Shown in pieces: positions 42,031 to 51,920 of a stretch of 64,000 bases of DNA. Numbering within the stretch: the first letter of the stretch is position 1; every line of letters starts with the position of its first letter. The DNA is taken from positions 298,141 to 362,140 of the forward strand of contig JBMHCR010000006.1 of NCBI GenBank assembly GCA_049889815.1, read 5' to 3'. The DNA comes from JBPOFY01 sp049889815. Its GTDB lineage: Bacteria > Verrucomicrobiota > Verrucomicrobiia > Opitutales > Coraliomargaritaceae. Under the pieces are notes generated by a model that was given only the letters and a program-made list of their open reading frames with translations, did no database searches and was not told where the DNA came from. A program made the translations under genes and the position numbers.

Positions 42031-42480
42031 TCAGTCTGTGTGTGGCTGCTCCTCCGACTGCTGCCAGTCGTCCTTCACTTCTGGCTCTTCGCTGCGCACT
42101 CCGTCGATAAAGACATTTACGCGGGCCACGTTGTTGCTGGTCATGTTTTCGACCTGTTTGGAGATCATCTCTTGAACCTGTTCTGCGACGGTTGCGAGTT
42201 GGCAGCCAAAGCGGAGAATCACGCGAATCTCGATCACATAGTCGCCGACTTCGTCAGCTTCGACCTTTACGCCGCGCTCCTCGCCACTCTTGGATTTGAA
42301 AATATCGGTAAAGCCATCGACGATGCTAGTGCCGCCAACTGCAGCTACGCCAGTCACCTCAAGTGCGGCGAGACGCACGATGTTAGCAACCACGCTGTGG
42401 TTGATACGAATTTCTCCGAGGCTGTTTGAGCCCTCAGATACGGTTGGAATAGAAGTTTCTTCGTTGTCAGATTTGCTCAT
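42031..42480 (-). CDS. Asp23/Gls24 family envelope stress protein
   Basis: 149 residues of the DUF322/Asp23 family: GEIRINHSVVANIVRLAALEVTGV, VEADEVGDYVIEIRVILRFG, NNVARVNVFIDGV. It is encoded between accC and amaP. In Bacillus the relative YqhY is also in an operon with accB and accC and is linked to acetyl-CoA carboxylase activity, so a role in tuning lipid synthesis or envelope stress is plausible. Confidence 0.85.
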   Translation of the reverse strand: MSKSDNEETSIPTVSEGSNSLGEIRINHSVVANIVRLAALEVTGVAAVGGTSIVDGFTDIFKSKSGEERGVKVEADEVGDYVIEIRVILRFGCQLATVAEQVQEMISKQVENMTSNNVARVNVFIDGVRSEEPEVKDDWQQSEEQPHTD

Positions 42481-42498
42481 GATTCGTTCGGTTGGATT

Positions 42499-43863
<1,365 letters not shown>

Positions 43864-43871
43864 TCAGAAAA

Positions 43872-44327
43872 CTAGGCAGTTTTAACTTTGAAAAGGGGCT
43901 GGCCGTATTCGATTGCTTCCCCGTTTTCGATCAGTACCTCGGTGATCGTGCCGCTCATTTCGGCTTGGATCTCATTCATGACCTTCATGGCTTCTACGAT
44001 GCAAACGACCGTATCCGCGCCAACTTTGTCGCCGATCTTCACGAACGCTGGGCTTTCCGGAGAGCTGGCGGCATAGAAAGTGCCAACCATTGGGGACTTA
44101 ATAATAGAGATACCCGATTGCTCAACTGGAGCCGCCGCAGGAGCTTCGGCTGCAGAGGCTGCTGGAGCCGCCGCTGCCACGGGCGTCGCTGCTTGAATAA
44201 TTTGCGGGGCTGCGTCCGCGCCTTTGCGCGTGAGGCGGAGCTTGAAGCCTTCCTCCTCTAGTTCGAATTCGGAGAGTTCCGAACGTTTCATCAGCTCAAC
44301 TACCTGTTTGATTACTTTTAGATCCAA
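43872..44327 (-). CDS. accB: acetyl-CoA carboxylase biotin carboxyl carrier protein
   Basis: 151 residues. The N-terminus MDLKVIKQVVELMKRS fits AccB and begins at a TTG (44327) preceded by an AAGGA ribosome site; the next ATG would cut the conserved helix. A Pro/Ala-rich linker (AAPAASAAEAPAAAP) leads to the biotinyl domain with EAMKVMN, Lys115 being the biotin site. Gene order accB-accC-asp23 is conserved in distant phyla. Confidence 0.95.
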   Translation of the reverse strand: MDLKVIKQVVELMKRSELSEFELEEEGFKLRLTRKGADAAPQIIQAATPVAAAAPAASAAEAPAAAPVEQSGISIIKSPMVGTFYAASSPESPAFVKIGDKVGADTVVCIVEAMKVMNEIQAEMSGTITEVLIENGEAIEYGQPLFKVKTA

Positions 44328-44366
44328 GGGGATTCCTTTCTTAGACGTTATGTTGTTCTTTGGAGA

Positions 44367-44378
44367 GTGTGATCACAC
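44367..44378. promoter_or_regulatory. 12-bp perfect palindrome in the accB/ACP divergent promoter region
   Basis: GTGTGATCACAC is a perfect 12-bp palindrome, 40 bases upstream of accB and about 149 bases upstream of the carrier-protein gene. A regulator that controls fatty-acid genes could bind here. It resembles a CRP site only in its half-sites, without the 6-base spacer. Confidence 0.4.
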
Positions 44379-44526
44379 ACAATGGGCGAAAGTAAAGTGG
44401 AGCTTTTCGCACTGTGCAATGACTTTGTTACTATTTAGCGTCGGGCTTTCTTCGCAGCCACATGCTGCTTTTCGTTCTTGCACGAGCGGTGGATGGCTTG
44501 CTCTATTTAAGGACACCACCACTCCT

Positions 44527-44820
44527 ATGCCCACCCCCGAAGAAATTGAGTCGCTCGTTATTGAAACGGTAAGCATGCTTGCCGAGGATTTTGAGCTGGA
44601 AGCACTACGGTCACCGACTGCCGAATCGGCTCTCTACGGTGACAAGGGAAACCTCGATAGCATGGCCTTGGTCAATTTGATCGCTGATCTTGAAGAAGCG
44701 GTATCCGAAAAGTTCGGCGCAACCATCACGCTTGCAGATGATAAGGCGATGAGCGCTCGGCGCTCGCCATTCTTGACTGTCGCCACGCTCAGCGAAGCGA
44801 TTGCCGAACGAATTGATTGA
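44527..44820 (+). CDS. acyl carrier protein-like phosphopantetheine carrier
   Basis: 97 residues from the ATG at 44527. The helix II motif is GNLDSMALVNLIADLEEAV, with Ser45 as the expected phosphopantetheine site (DSM in place of the usual DSL). The acidic first helix and the Ile/Val pattern fit the ACP fold. It starts a divergent operon with an SDR (1 base apart) and an AMP-ligase, so it probably carries a substrate for those two rather than being the main fatty-acid ACP. Confidence 0.8.
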   Translation: MPTPEEIESLVIETVSMLAEDFELEALRSPTAESALYGDKGNLDSMALVNLIADLEEAVSEKFGATITLADDKAMSARRSPFLTVATLSEAIAERID

Positions 44821-44821
44821 G

Positions 44822-45517
44822 ATGAAGCGTATCGTTATCACGGGCACACGCAAGGGGATCGGAAAATCACTAGCCGAACACTACCTGAAGGCTGGCTGGC
44901 AGGTCGCCGGTTGCAGTCGTGGCGAGTCTTCGATTGAACACGCCGCATATCACCATTTCGCCTTAGATGTGAGCGACGAAGCTGCCGTCGTCGACATGGC
45001 TCGTTCAATCAAGAAAGCCTTGGGCGGTGTAGACTCATTGCTGAATAACGCGGGCATCGCGTCGATGAATCATACACTGCTCACTCCCGCTTCTACCGTA
45101 AATAGCGTGCTGCAGACCAATGTTGTTGGCACCTTTCTCTTCTGTCGTGAGATGGCGAAGCTCATGCGCGAGTCGGCGCAGCCGCGTATCGTAAATTTCA
45201 CTACTGTCGCTCATCCACTCAACTTAGAAGGCGAGGCAATCTATGCTGCAAGCAAGGCCGCAGTCGAAAGCCTTACGCGCATCATGGCGCGTGAGTTGGC
45301 AGAGCTGAAAATCACTGTCAATGCTGTCGGTCCAACCCCGGTAAAGACCGATTTGATTAAGGGTGTTTCGACCGAAAAGATGGACGCCCTCATCGCGCGG
45401 CAAGCCATCCAGCGCTATGGTACTTTTGAAGATGTACTCAATGCGGTAGATTTCTTTTTGCGCGACGAGAGTGAGTTTATTACCGGGCAAGTGCTTTACC
45501 TTGGCGGTGTCACCTAA
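44822..45517 (+). CDS. SDR family oxidoreductase
   Basis: 231 residues from the ATG at 44822, one base after the ACP stop. NAD(P) motifs are TGTRKGIGKS and LNNAGIAS; the Tyr/Lys pair is YAASK. The usual active-site Ser, 13 residues before this Tyr, is Thr here (NFTTVAHP), which is uncommon. FabG-like size. It probably reduces or oxidises an acyl group on the neighbouring carrier. Confidence 0.85.
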   Translation: MKRIVITGTRKGIGKSLAEHYLKAGWQVAGCSRGESSIEHAAYHHFALDVSDEAAVVDMARSIKKALGGVDSLLNNAGIASMNHTLLTPASTVNSVLQTNVVGTFLFCREMAKLMRESAQPRIVNFTTVAHPLNLEGEAIYAASKAAVESLTRIMARELAELKITVNAVGPTPVKTDLIKGVSTEKMDALIARQAIQRYGTFEDVLNAVDFFLRDESEFITGQVLYLGGVT

Positions 45518-45519
45518 CA

Positions 45520-46848
45520 GTGAGTTGGATTGAAGACCAGTTGGCCGAGTTCGGTCCCAAACTTGCCGTTCAGTGCACGAGTGGCAACCGCAGTTATGAT
45601 GACTTTCTGGAGCGGATCAATGCGTATGCGAAGCAAATTAAAACGGCTGTGCCCGCTGGGCCATTTGTTATTGGTATCAGCCTAAAGGATACGCTGGATT
45701 CGCTCGCCGCGATTCTTGCAGTAGCCCGCTTGCGGCATGTGGCGTTGCCGCTCGCTCAAGAACTCGCGACTGCAGAATTGGAGTCTCAACTGAAAATTTC
45801 AGGCGGGGCTTTTTTGTTACAGGATGACGGTCTGCGCTCCGTTTCGGAACCGAGCGCGGCGCCAGTCCTGCTGCAACAACTTGCAAAAAGGCAACATGCT
45901 GGTTTGATTCTGTTTAGCAGCGGCACCTCAGGCGAGCCCAAGGGCATGTTGCACGACCTGGACGTCTTGCTCGATCGCTACAAGACGGTCAAGCCGCGCA
46001 ACGACCGCACGGTCCAGTTGCTGCTGTCGGATCATATCGGTGGGCTCGACTCAGCCTTCCGCACGTTGTTTGCTGGTTCGACTATGATCGTTGCCGATGC
46101 GCGTTCGCCGGATGCGGTCGCCGCGGCAATTGAGTCGGGGAAAGCAACCATCTTGCCAGCCTCGCCGACTTTTCTAAATCTCATGCGCATGGCAAACGTC
46201 TTTGCGAAGCACGATTGCTCCAGTCTTGAAGTAATTGCTTACGGAGCCGAGCCCATGCCGCAACAACTATTGGCCGAGCTTTGCCAGCATCTACCTAAGG
46301 TGAGTTTTCAACAAAAGTTTGGTACCAGCGAGACCGGTGCGATCCGTATAAAAAGTCGCCGCAACGACAGCCTATTTTTTGAGATCAAGGACGACGGTGT
46401 TGAGTGGCAGATTGTCGATGAGGAGCTCTGGCTGAAAACCAGCTCACGCATACTCGGTTATTTAAATGCCGACGAAAGTTCTCTAGAAGCCGACGGTTGG
46501 TACCGCACGGGTGATCTCGTCGAAGAGGAAGCTGGTTTTATTCGCATCGTTGGTCGCAGCAGCGGAATGATCAACGTTGGTGGGCAAAAGGTTCATCCAG
46601 CCGAAATCGAACAAGTGATCTCTGAAATCGAAGGTATTCTTGCTTGTTCCGTTTTTGCAAAACCTGCTCCAATCACGGGCGATCTAATTGCATGCACCAT
46701 CGTTACAAATGATGACGCGAGCCTTCGCGATTGGAAACGCCGTATCCGCAATCACTCTCGTGGCCGCCTAGCGCCCTGGAAAATCCCTGCAGTGATTGAG
46801 CTCAACGATCAGCTTGAGGTGAACGAGCGCATGAAGCGTCGCTTATAG
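45520..46848 (+). CDS. AMP-dependent acyl-CoA synthetase/ligase-like enzyme
   Basis: 442 residues from a GTG at 45520, two bases after the SDR stop; short for the ANL superfamily. Core motifs are LFSSGTSGEPKGM (ATP loop), FGTSETGAIR, WYRTGDL and GRSSGMINVGGQKVHPAEIE. At the end, where ANL enzymes have NGKxDR with a catalytic Lys, it reads NERMKR, so that Lys aligns with Arg. It likely adenylates a carboxylate and loads it on the upstream carrier protein. Three tightly packed genes suggest one pathway. Substrate unknown. Confidence 0.8.
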   Translation: MSWIEDQLAEFGPKLAVQCTSGNRSYDDFLERINAYAKQIKTAVPAGPFVIGISLKDTLDSLAAILAVARLRHVALPLAQELATAELESQLKISGGAFLLQDDGLRSVSEPSAAPVLLQQLAKRQHAGLILFSSGTSGEPKGMLHDLDVLLDRYKTVKPRNDRTVQLLLSDHIGGLDSAFRTLFAGSTMIVADARSPDAVAAAIESGKATILPASPTFLNLMRMANVFAKHDCSSLEVIAYGAEPMPQQLLAELCQHLPKVSFQQKFGTSETGAIRIKSRRNDSLFFEIKDDGVEWQIVDEELWLKTSSRILGYLNADESSLEADGWYRTGDLVEEEAGFIRIVGRSSGMINVGGQKVHPAEIEQVISEIEGILACSVFAKPAPITGDLIACTIVTNDDASLRDWKRRIRNHSRGRLAPWKIPAVIELNDQLEVNERMKRRL

Positions 46849-47136
46849 CCCGAAGTTTTTCTCTAGAGCGTTTTTGGTGGATGATGAGCGAATAAAGCCC
46901 CGCTAACGTACGCCACCCTAATCGCACTTGCGGTCCGCTGTGGGCTCTAGAATTCCTTCAACACAGCTGGGGCATTGTTAGACGGCTCCCACGGCGCGAC
47001 GGCCAGTCTCAGAAGCGTCACCCTGCATGATGCTTGGGAGCGTGTCGCCAGCTCGCGACTCGGTAGTCTTAACCTCAAAAACACACTTAGGGCGCAAATC
47101 TGTAACAGATTGAAGATAAAATGAGAGCTTTCCATT

Positions 47137-49089
47137 ATGAAAACTCAACTAAAAGTAACAACCTACGCAGCCCTAACCGCTGCGTTAGCGACACAAGCCG
47201 CGGCTCAGTACAGCATCACTGTTCTCCACAACAATGATGGTGAATCCGCGTTTTTCTCCGACTCCAACAATGGTATCGAATACGGCGGCCTCGCCGAATT
47301 CAAAACCATGTTCGATACCACCAAGTCTTTTTACGAAGGTGAGGGTCATGGTGTCGTATCCGTCTACGCTGGTGATACCTTTTTGGCAGGCCCAAATTTT
47401 CAGGCCAGCCTCGATTCCGGCGTAGCAGGCTCTCGTACCTTCTACGACGCGCTCGCCATCAGCCGTATCGGCTACGATGCGTCTATCATCGGTAATCACG
47501 AATTTGATTTCGGGCCTGACGTTCTCGCCGAATTTATCGGCGACGCACAGACAACCAACCCGACAAAATACCTCAGCGCTAATTTGGATTTTTCCGGTAA
47601 CGCTGCGCTGAACAGTTTGGTTGATACAAATATCTTCAAAAGCACCACAGTCACGGTTTCCACTGCTGTGGGTAACAAGACTGTCGGTATCATTGGTGCC
47701 ACAACGGAAAATCTGCCCTTCATCACTTCACCAGGTGCTGTGAGCGTGAGCGATGTTGTCACTGCGGTTAATGCCGAGGCAGTCAACTTGGTCAACGCGG
47801 GCGTTGATCACATTATTCTCGGTAGCCACTTGCAGGGCATCACTGAAGATCAGGCGATTGTTTCATCACTCAACAGCAACATCGACTTGATCGTTGCTGG
47901 TGGTGGGGATGAGCTCAATGCGAATCCTTCCGCGGCTGCACCATCGACAGTCCACAGTGGCGCGCCAGCAAGTGTGGCCACGACTGGGTTTCATCCTGAC
48001 GATGTTGAAGACGGTGCTGAAGGAGCGTATCCGGATCAGTCCACCGCCATCCCCATCGTAACGACTAAGGATAACTACAATTACCTTGGACGTGTTACGC
48101 TCAACTTCGACGAAAATGGTGATCTCACCAGTGTTGACAATACGTCTAACCCGCAGCTCAACACTGGCTACGCAGCGGACGCACAACTCGCAGCCGACAT
48201 CGCTCCAGTGAAAACCTACACTGATGGGCTGGCTAGCACTGTAATTGGCACTTCATCGGTACAACTGCTGCAGGGTGGTTCGGACACCATCCGCTCGCAA
48301 GAAACCAACCTTGGTAACTTGGTTGCAGATGCTTTCCTCAAAGCGGCTCAAGATACGGACGTTGCTGACGAAAATATCACACTCACTGCGGACCGCACCG
48401 TGGCTCTCGTCGGCGGTGGCGGCATCCGTTCCAGCGTGGATGCCACAGACGACAACGGCAACGCTATCAGCCAGTTGGACACCTTCAGTGTTTCTCCGTT
48501 CGGTAACTTCGTTGCAGTTGTTGAAAATGTCACAGTAGCTGATCTCAAGCTCATGCTCGAGAACGCTTACTCTCGCACGGTCGACACTGACTTGAGCGAC
48601 GGTGTAAACCCAGTCCGCAGCGGTGGTGGAACCGGTCGCTATGCTCAGATCGCTGGCTTCTCAGTTGTTTATGATGTGACCGCGCAAGCTCTAGTTCTTG
48701 ACGACAATGGATCCATTTCTGTGGACGGTGAGCGCGTTCTTACCGTCACACTCGACGATGGTACCGTCCTTGTTGAGGATGGTGTGATCGTTGCAGACAA
48801 CGCCGATCTAGAAATCGACGTTGTTATGTCTTCGTTCCACGCTCGTGGCGGTGACCAGTATCTTGCTGATTACCAGTCTGAGGACTACACCTTCGCGACA
48901 ACGACTACTACGGACCAGCAAGCTGTACAAGCACTCATCGCAAGTTTCAACGGTGACGACCTAGCAAACAACGGCTACGGAGCTATCAACGGTGAAGGAC
49001 GCATCAGTGCAGTTCCTGAGCCTTCCGCATACGCTGCAATCGCTGGATTGATTGCTCTGGCTTTGGTGGTGCGCCGCCGTCGCAGTTAG
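47137..49089 (+). CDS. 5'-nucleotidase/metallophosphatase with PEP-CTERM anchor
   Basis: 650 residues. It has a signal peptide ending AAAQ, a metallophosphatase domain with HNNDGESAF, YAGDTFLAGPN and GNHEFDFG, and a 5'-nucleotidase C-terminal domain with ETNLGNLVADAFLKA and SVSPFGNFVAVV. The tail is VPEPSAYAAIAGLIALALVV followed by RRRRS, a PEP-CTERM-type sorting signal. It probably scavenges phosphate or nucleosides at the cell surface. The 288 bases before it hold no recognised gene. A strong terminator follows. Confidence 0.9.
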   Translation: MKTQLKVTTYAALTAALATQAAAQYSITVLHNNDGESAFFSDSNNGIEYGGLAEFKTMFDTTKSFYEGEGHGVVSVYAGDTFLAGPNFQASLDSGVAGSRTFYDALAISRIGYDASIIGNHEFDFGPDVLAEFIGDAQTTNPTKYLSANLDFSGNAALNSLVDTNIFKSTTVTVSTAVGNKTVGIIGATTENLPFITSPGAVSVSDVVTAVNAEAVNLVNAGVDHIILGSHLQGITEDQAIVSSLNSNIDLIVAGGGDELNANPSAAAPSTVHSGAPASVATTGFHPDDVEDGAEGAYPDQSTAIPIVTTKDNYNYLGRVTLNFDENGDLTSVDNTSNPQLNTGYAADAQLAADIAPVKTYTDGLASTVIGTSSVQLLQGGSDTIRSQETNLGNLVADAFLKAAQDTDVADENITLTADRTVALVGGGGIRSSVDATDDNGNAISQLDTFSVSPFGNFVAVVENVTVADLKLMLENAYSRTVDTDLSDGVNPVRSGGGTGRYAQIAGFSVVYDVTAQALVLDDNGSISVDGERVLTVTLDDGTVLVEDGVIVADNADLEIDVVMSSFHARGGDQYLADYQSEDYTFATTTTTDQQAVQALIASFNGDDLANNGYGAINGEGRISAVPEPSAYAAIAGLIALALVVRRRRS

Positions 49090-49115
49090 ATTGAAGAAAT
49101 CTCTCTTTGACCATC

Positions 49116-49147
49116 AAGCGGCTCGGAATTCCGAGCCGCTTTTTTTG
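49116..49147 (+). terminator. terminator of the PEP-CTERM nucleotidase gene; remaining gap empty
   Basis: Perfect 11-bp stem AAGCGGCTCGG (49116-49126) with CCGAGCCGCTT (49131-49141) and loop AATT, followed by a T run. The rest of the gap to 49435 shows no gene, repeat or other site that I can recognise. Confidence 0.9.
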
Positions 49148-49435
49148 GTCCAGATTGAACGGTCTGAAGACGCTGCCCCCGTCACCGCTAGCACCGTCGT
49201 TCAGAAAGCCTGCCGCAGAGATCGACAGCGGAGGTAGCCTCATGCGCTCCTGAGCCCTCCACCTCGGTCATCATTACCGGGTTAATAAGTTGGACTCTGG
49301 ACTCTAAAGGCGGAGCCTTAGATCATACTAAGGAACAGGTCTCTGGCTCAAGTCTCAGGCTGTATTTTCGACTGTATCGACTCTAATGCGTTCGCCACGG
49401 TGCTCACATGCGTGACCTTGTATCATTTTCTGCGA

Positions 49436-50722
49436 CTATTTAATTAAATCCAAAATGGTGGTCGGATCCTCGTTCCATTTCTCATAAAACACTCGCTCCT
49501 CGGCGATCATCTCCTGCGAGGCTTGTGCTTCAAATTGTATTTTCACCGCCCATGGCTCGTTTCCAGCGAGACGTGCCAATGCCCGCTGGACAACGACATC
49601 CTGTTCAATCCCCACGCCATCCCCGAAGCAGCGGGCAAGATTCATTAGGCCATCTACATCCTTTTGAGAAGCGGCCAAGGCATACCATTTTACGGCTTCC
49701 TGCGGATCACTTTCAACGCCGCGGCCGTGTTCTAACATCCCGCCATAGTTTACTTGTGCCGGAGCAAAGTCCTTGCTCGCGGCCTCATGAAATCGCTTCA
49801 ATGCGGTCGTTTCATCTTTTTCGATACCCTCGCCCATCAAATACATGTAACCGATTCGGTTGAGCGCGTAGACATCGCCACGTTTTGCTCCCTCTTCATA
49901 CCACTCAAGCGCACGTTGTTTATTTCGCTCACCCAAAATGCCGGTCTCATAGACCGTGCCGACTTTGAAATAGGCGGGTGTATGCTTGAGGCGAATCGCC
50001 TCCAAATAAAAATTCAATGCATCCTCAGCATTGATCGGGGCATCCAGCCAGCCCTGCGCAGACATATCGCCGAGTTTGACGCACGCTTCAGGTAGGGATA
50101 GTTGTGCAGCCTTTAGGTAGTAGGTTCGGGGATCGGGGGAACGGGATCCACGCGACTCAAAATATTGCCCAATTTGATACCAAGCAGTCGCGCTCCCAGA
50201 CGCTCCAGCTTGCTTTAAGAAATCCATCCCCTTTGCCACATCCTGTGGAACCAGCTCACCCTCGAGGTAGAGACTTCCCAAGGCCTCTGTTGCACGCATC
50301 GAACCGTTCTTGTGGCAGTCCTGCATGAGACGAATTCCCTCTTCAAGATCTATGTTTTCAATCAGTAGTAGAGCTAAGAGATATCGGGCCGACTCTTGGC
50401 CCTGATCAGCAGATAGCCGCAGCCAATACTCAGCCAGTGTGAAAGACTGCTCGACGCCTGAGCCGTTGGCATAGCAACTTCCGAGTAAATACTGAGCAAC
50501 CGGCATACCCCATTCGGCCATTGGAATTAGTCTCTCCAATGCAGCTTCATACTTTCCCTCTGACAGATCCGCAGTGATCTCCAAATAGCTTTCTTCTGCA
50601 GCGATCACCGGTTTTGCGGATTCCACAATCTCTTTGATAAGGCTCTGCGATCTGCCTTGGAGCCCCACACTGCCCGCTAGGCAGATAATTGAAAAAGAGA
50701 CTATGTTGGTGAAACGGTGCAT
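49436..50722 (-). CDS. Sel1-repeat (tetratricopeptide-like) exported protein
   Basis: 428 residues. A signal peptide (VSFSIICLAGSVGLQG) is followed by about nine Sel1-like repeats: LGSCYANGSGVEQSFTLAEYWL, LGSLYLEGELVPQDVAKGMDFL, IGYMYLMGEGIEKDETTALKRF, YGGMLEHGRGVESDPQEAVKWY. Such repeats scaffold protein interactions in the periplasm or envelope. The partner is unknown. It is monocistronic. Confidence 0.8.
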   Translation of the reverse strand: MHRFTNIVSFSIICLAGSVGLQGRSQSLIKEIVESAKPVIAAEESYLEITADLSEGKYEAALERLIPMAEWGMPVAQYLLGSCYANGSGVEQSFTLAEYWLRLSADQGQESARYLLALLLIENIDLEEGIRLMQDCHKNGSMRATEALGSLYLEGELVPQDVAKGMDFLKQAGASGSATAWYQIGQYFESRGSRSPDPRTYYLKAAQLSLPEACVKLGDMSAQGWLDAPINAEDALNFYLEAIRLKHTPAYFKVGTVYETGILGERNKQRALEWYEEGAKRGDVYALNRIGYMYLMGEGIEKDETTALKRFHEAASKDFAPAQVNYGGMLEHGRGVESDPQEAVKWYALAASQKDVDGLMNLARCFGDGVGIEQDVVVQRALARLAGNEPWAVKIQFEAQASQEMIAEERVFYEKWNEDPTTILDLIK

Positions 50723-50957
50723 TGTCGCTACGGTGCAGTAAATTTGAATTGGGAGGGCCCTTCAAGGTTTAACACCTTGAGTCACAGAAATCTTACAAAG
50801 GAGTCGGCACGAAAGGTAGAGCGGTCCGTAAGCCGCTCAAATCGGCTTTTGTATGTCCAATGGTTAAATAGCGCCCCATCGCGCTAGAGGCTTGAACTGA
50901 GCCTTGGCAAGGGCTTACCCAAGCGAAACAAGTGCGTCGGCTTACGAGCGAATTACG

Positions 50958-51764
50958 CTAGCGCCGCTGAAAGATCCAATTCCCGAGACCACGGTTGGCT
51001 TCCACACTGGTCAAGGTGGTTATCTTTTGCAGTTCATCTCCTAAGTAGGTTTCAGTTTTGTAGGGAATCAACACGCCCGAAACCTCTCTGAAATCGGAGA
51101 AATGGAGTAGGTATTTTTTGCTGTCCAGTCCGCTGATATATTCCAGGGCGAGTGGTACCCCTGTTTCGATATCAATCGCGTGGACAAGCGACTGCCCATT
51201 GGGTAGGGCGACCTCCACGCGGTAGCAAAATGTTCCGTCGATACGAGTCTCACCGAGATAAGTGACCTGCTTTCCCGGGAGTTGGGGGTAGAGCAGGTGG
51301 GTTCCGAAGACGGAATCACGCGAAAATTCCAGTGCGATGGCAGCAGGCATGTCAACAGGGTCAGTCTTACCGACTATTTGCTGCCAAGCATCATCACCGT
51401 CGAAGCTAAGGATGATTTCACCTTCCCCACTGGGTTTCAGGACGGTCTTATTGAGGTCTGGCTTTTTTCGGTTCGAGCTAAACTCAACGACCTGTCCATC
51501 GAGTACGAGACTGATGTTTCCTTTAACAGTGAGGCTGCTCAGCTGATCCCAGTTCTCGGCACCTCCAAGTGAGCCCTCGTAATACTTGCGCAGTGCTCTT
51601 TGAACTTTTCGCTCCAGAGATTCACAGTCCATTGGTTGATACACAGTACCCGATTCTTCGCTCAGGATAGCTCCGAGTCGAAACGGCTCCTTCGCGGTCT
51701 CACTGGCCGAGCAGATCGACTGCAAAGTGATCAATACAAGTAGAGTACAATAGTGGGAGCGCAT
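50958..51764 (-). CDS. exported hypothetical protein, LolA/outer-membrane-sorting-like fold
   Basis: 268 residues with a signal peptide (YCTLLVLITLQSICSA). The strand pattern (GNISLVLDGQVVEFSSNRKKP, GEGEIILSFDGDDAWQQ, TRIDGTFCYRVEVALPNGQSLVHAIDIETGVPLALEYISG) resembles the half-barrel of LolA/MucB-type proteins. The identification rests on pattern only. Its neighbours offer no clue: a Sel1-repeat gene on one side, ndh on the other. Confidence 0.55.
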   Translation of the reverse strand: MRSHYCTLLVLITLQSICSASETAKEPFRLGAILSEESGTVYQPMDCESLERKVQRALRKYYEGSLGGAENWDQLSSLTVKGNISLVLDGQVVEFSSNRKKPDLNKTVLKPSGEGEIILSFDGDDAWQQIVGKTDPVDMPAAIALEFSRDSVFGTHLLYPQLPGKQVTYLGETRIDGTFCYRVEVALPNGQSLVHAIDIETGVPLALEYISGLDSKKYLLHFSDFREVSGVLIPYKTETYLGDELQKITTLTSVEANRGLGNWIFQRR

Positions 51765-51920
51765 GGTAAGGTGTGTTTAACCATTCGCCTGCTGGACTCA
51801 ATCCTAAACCATTAAACCGCCCGACTTCTCAGCTCTGTCGAGTCCCAAGCCACCTGCCAGCCACACGACCTATCAAGGTAGACTTCATACCGCGCCCTTG
51901 GGGAGGTGAAGCATTCCTGA

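Noticed and set aside
44369..44380. CRP-binding site
   Set aside because: Half-sites are present but the 6-base spacer is missing.
46849..47136. 62-codon minus-strand frame before the nucleotidase gene
   Set aside because: No signal, no family pattern, and it covers the likely promoter region.
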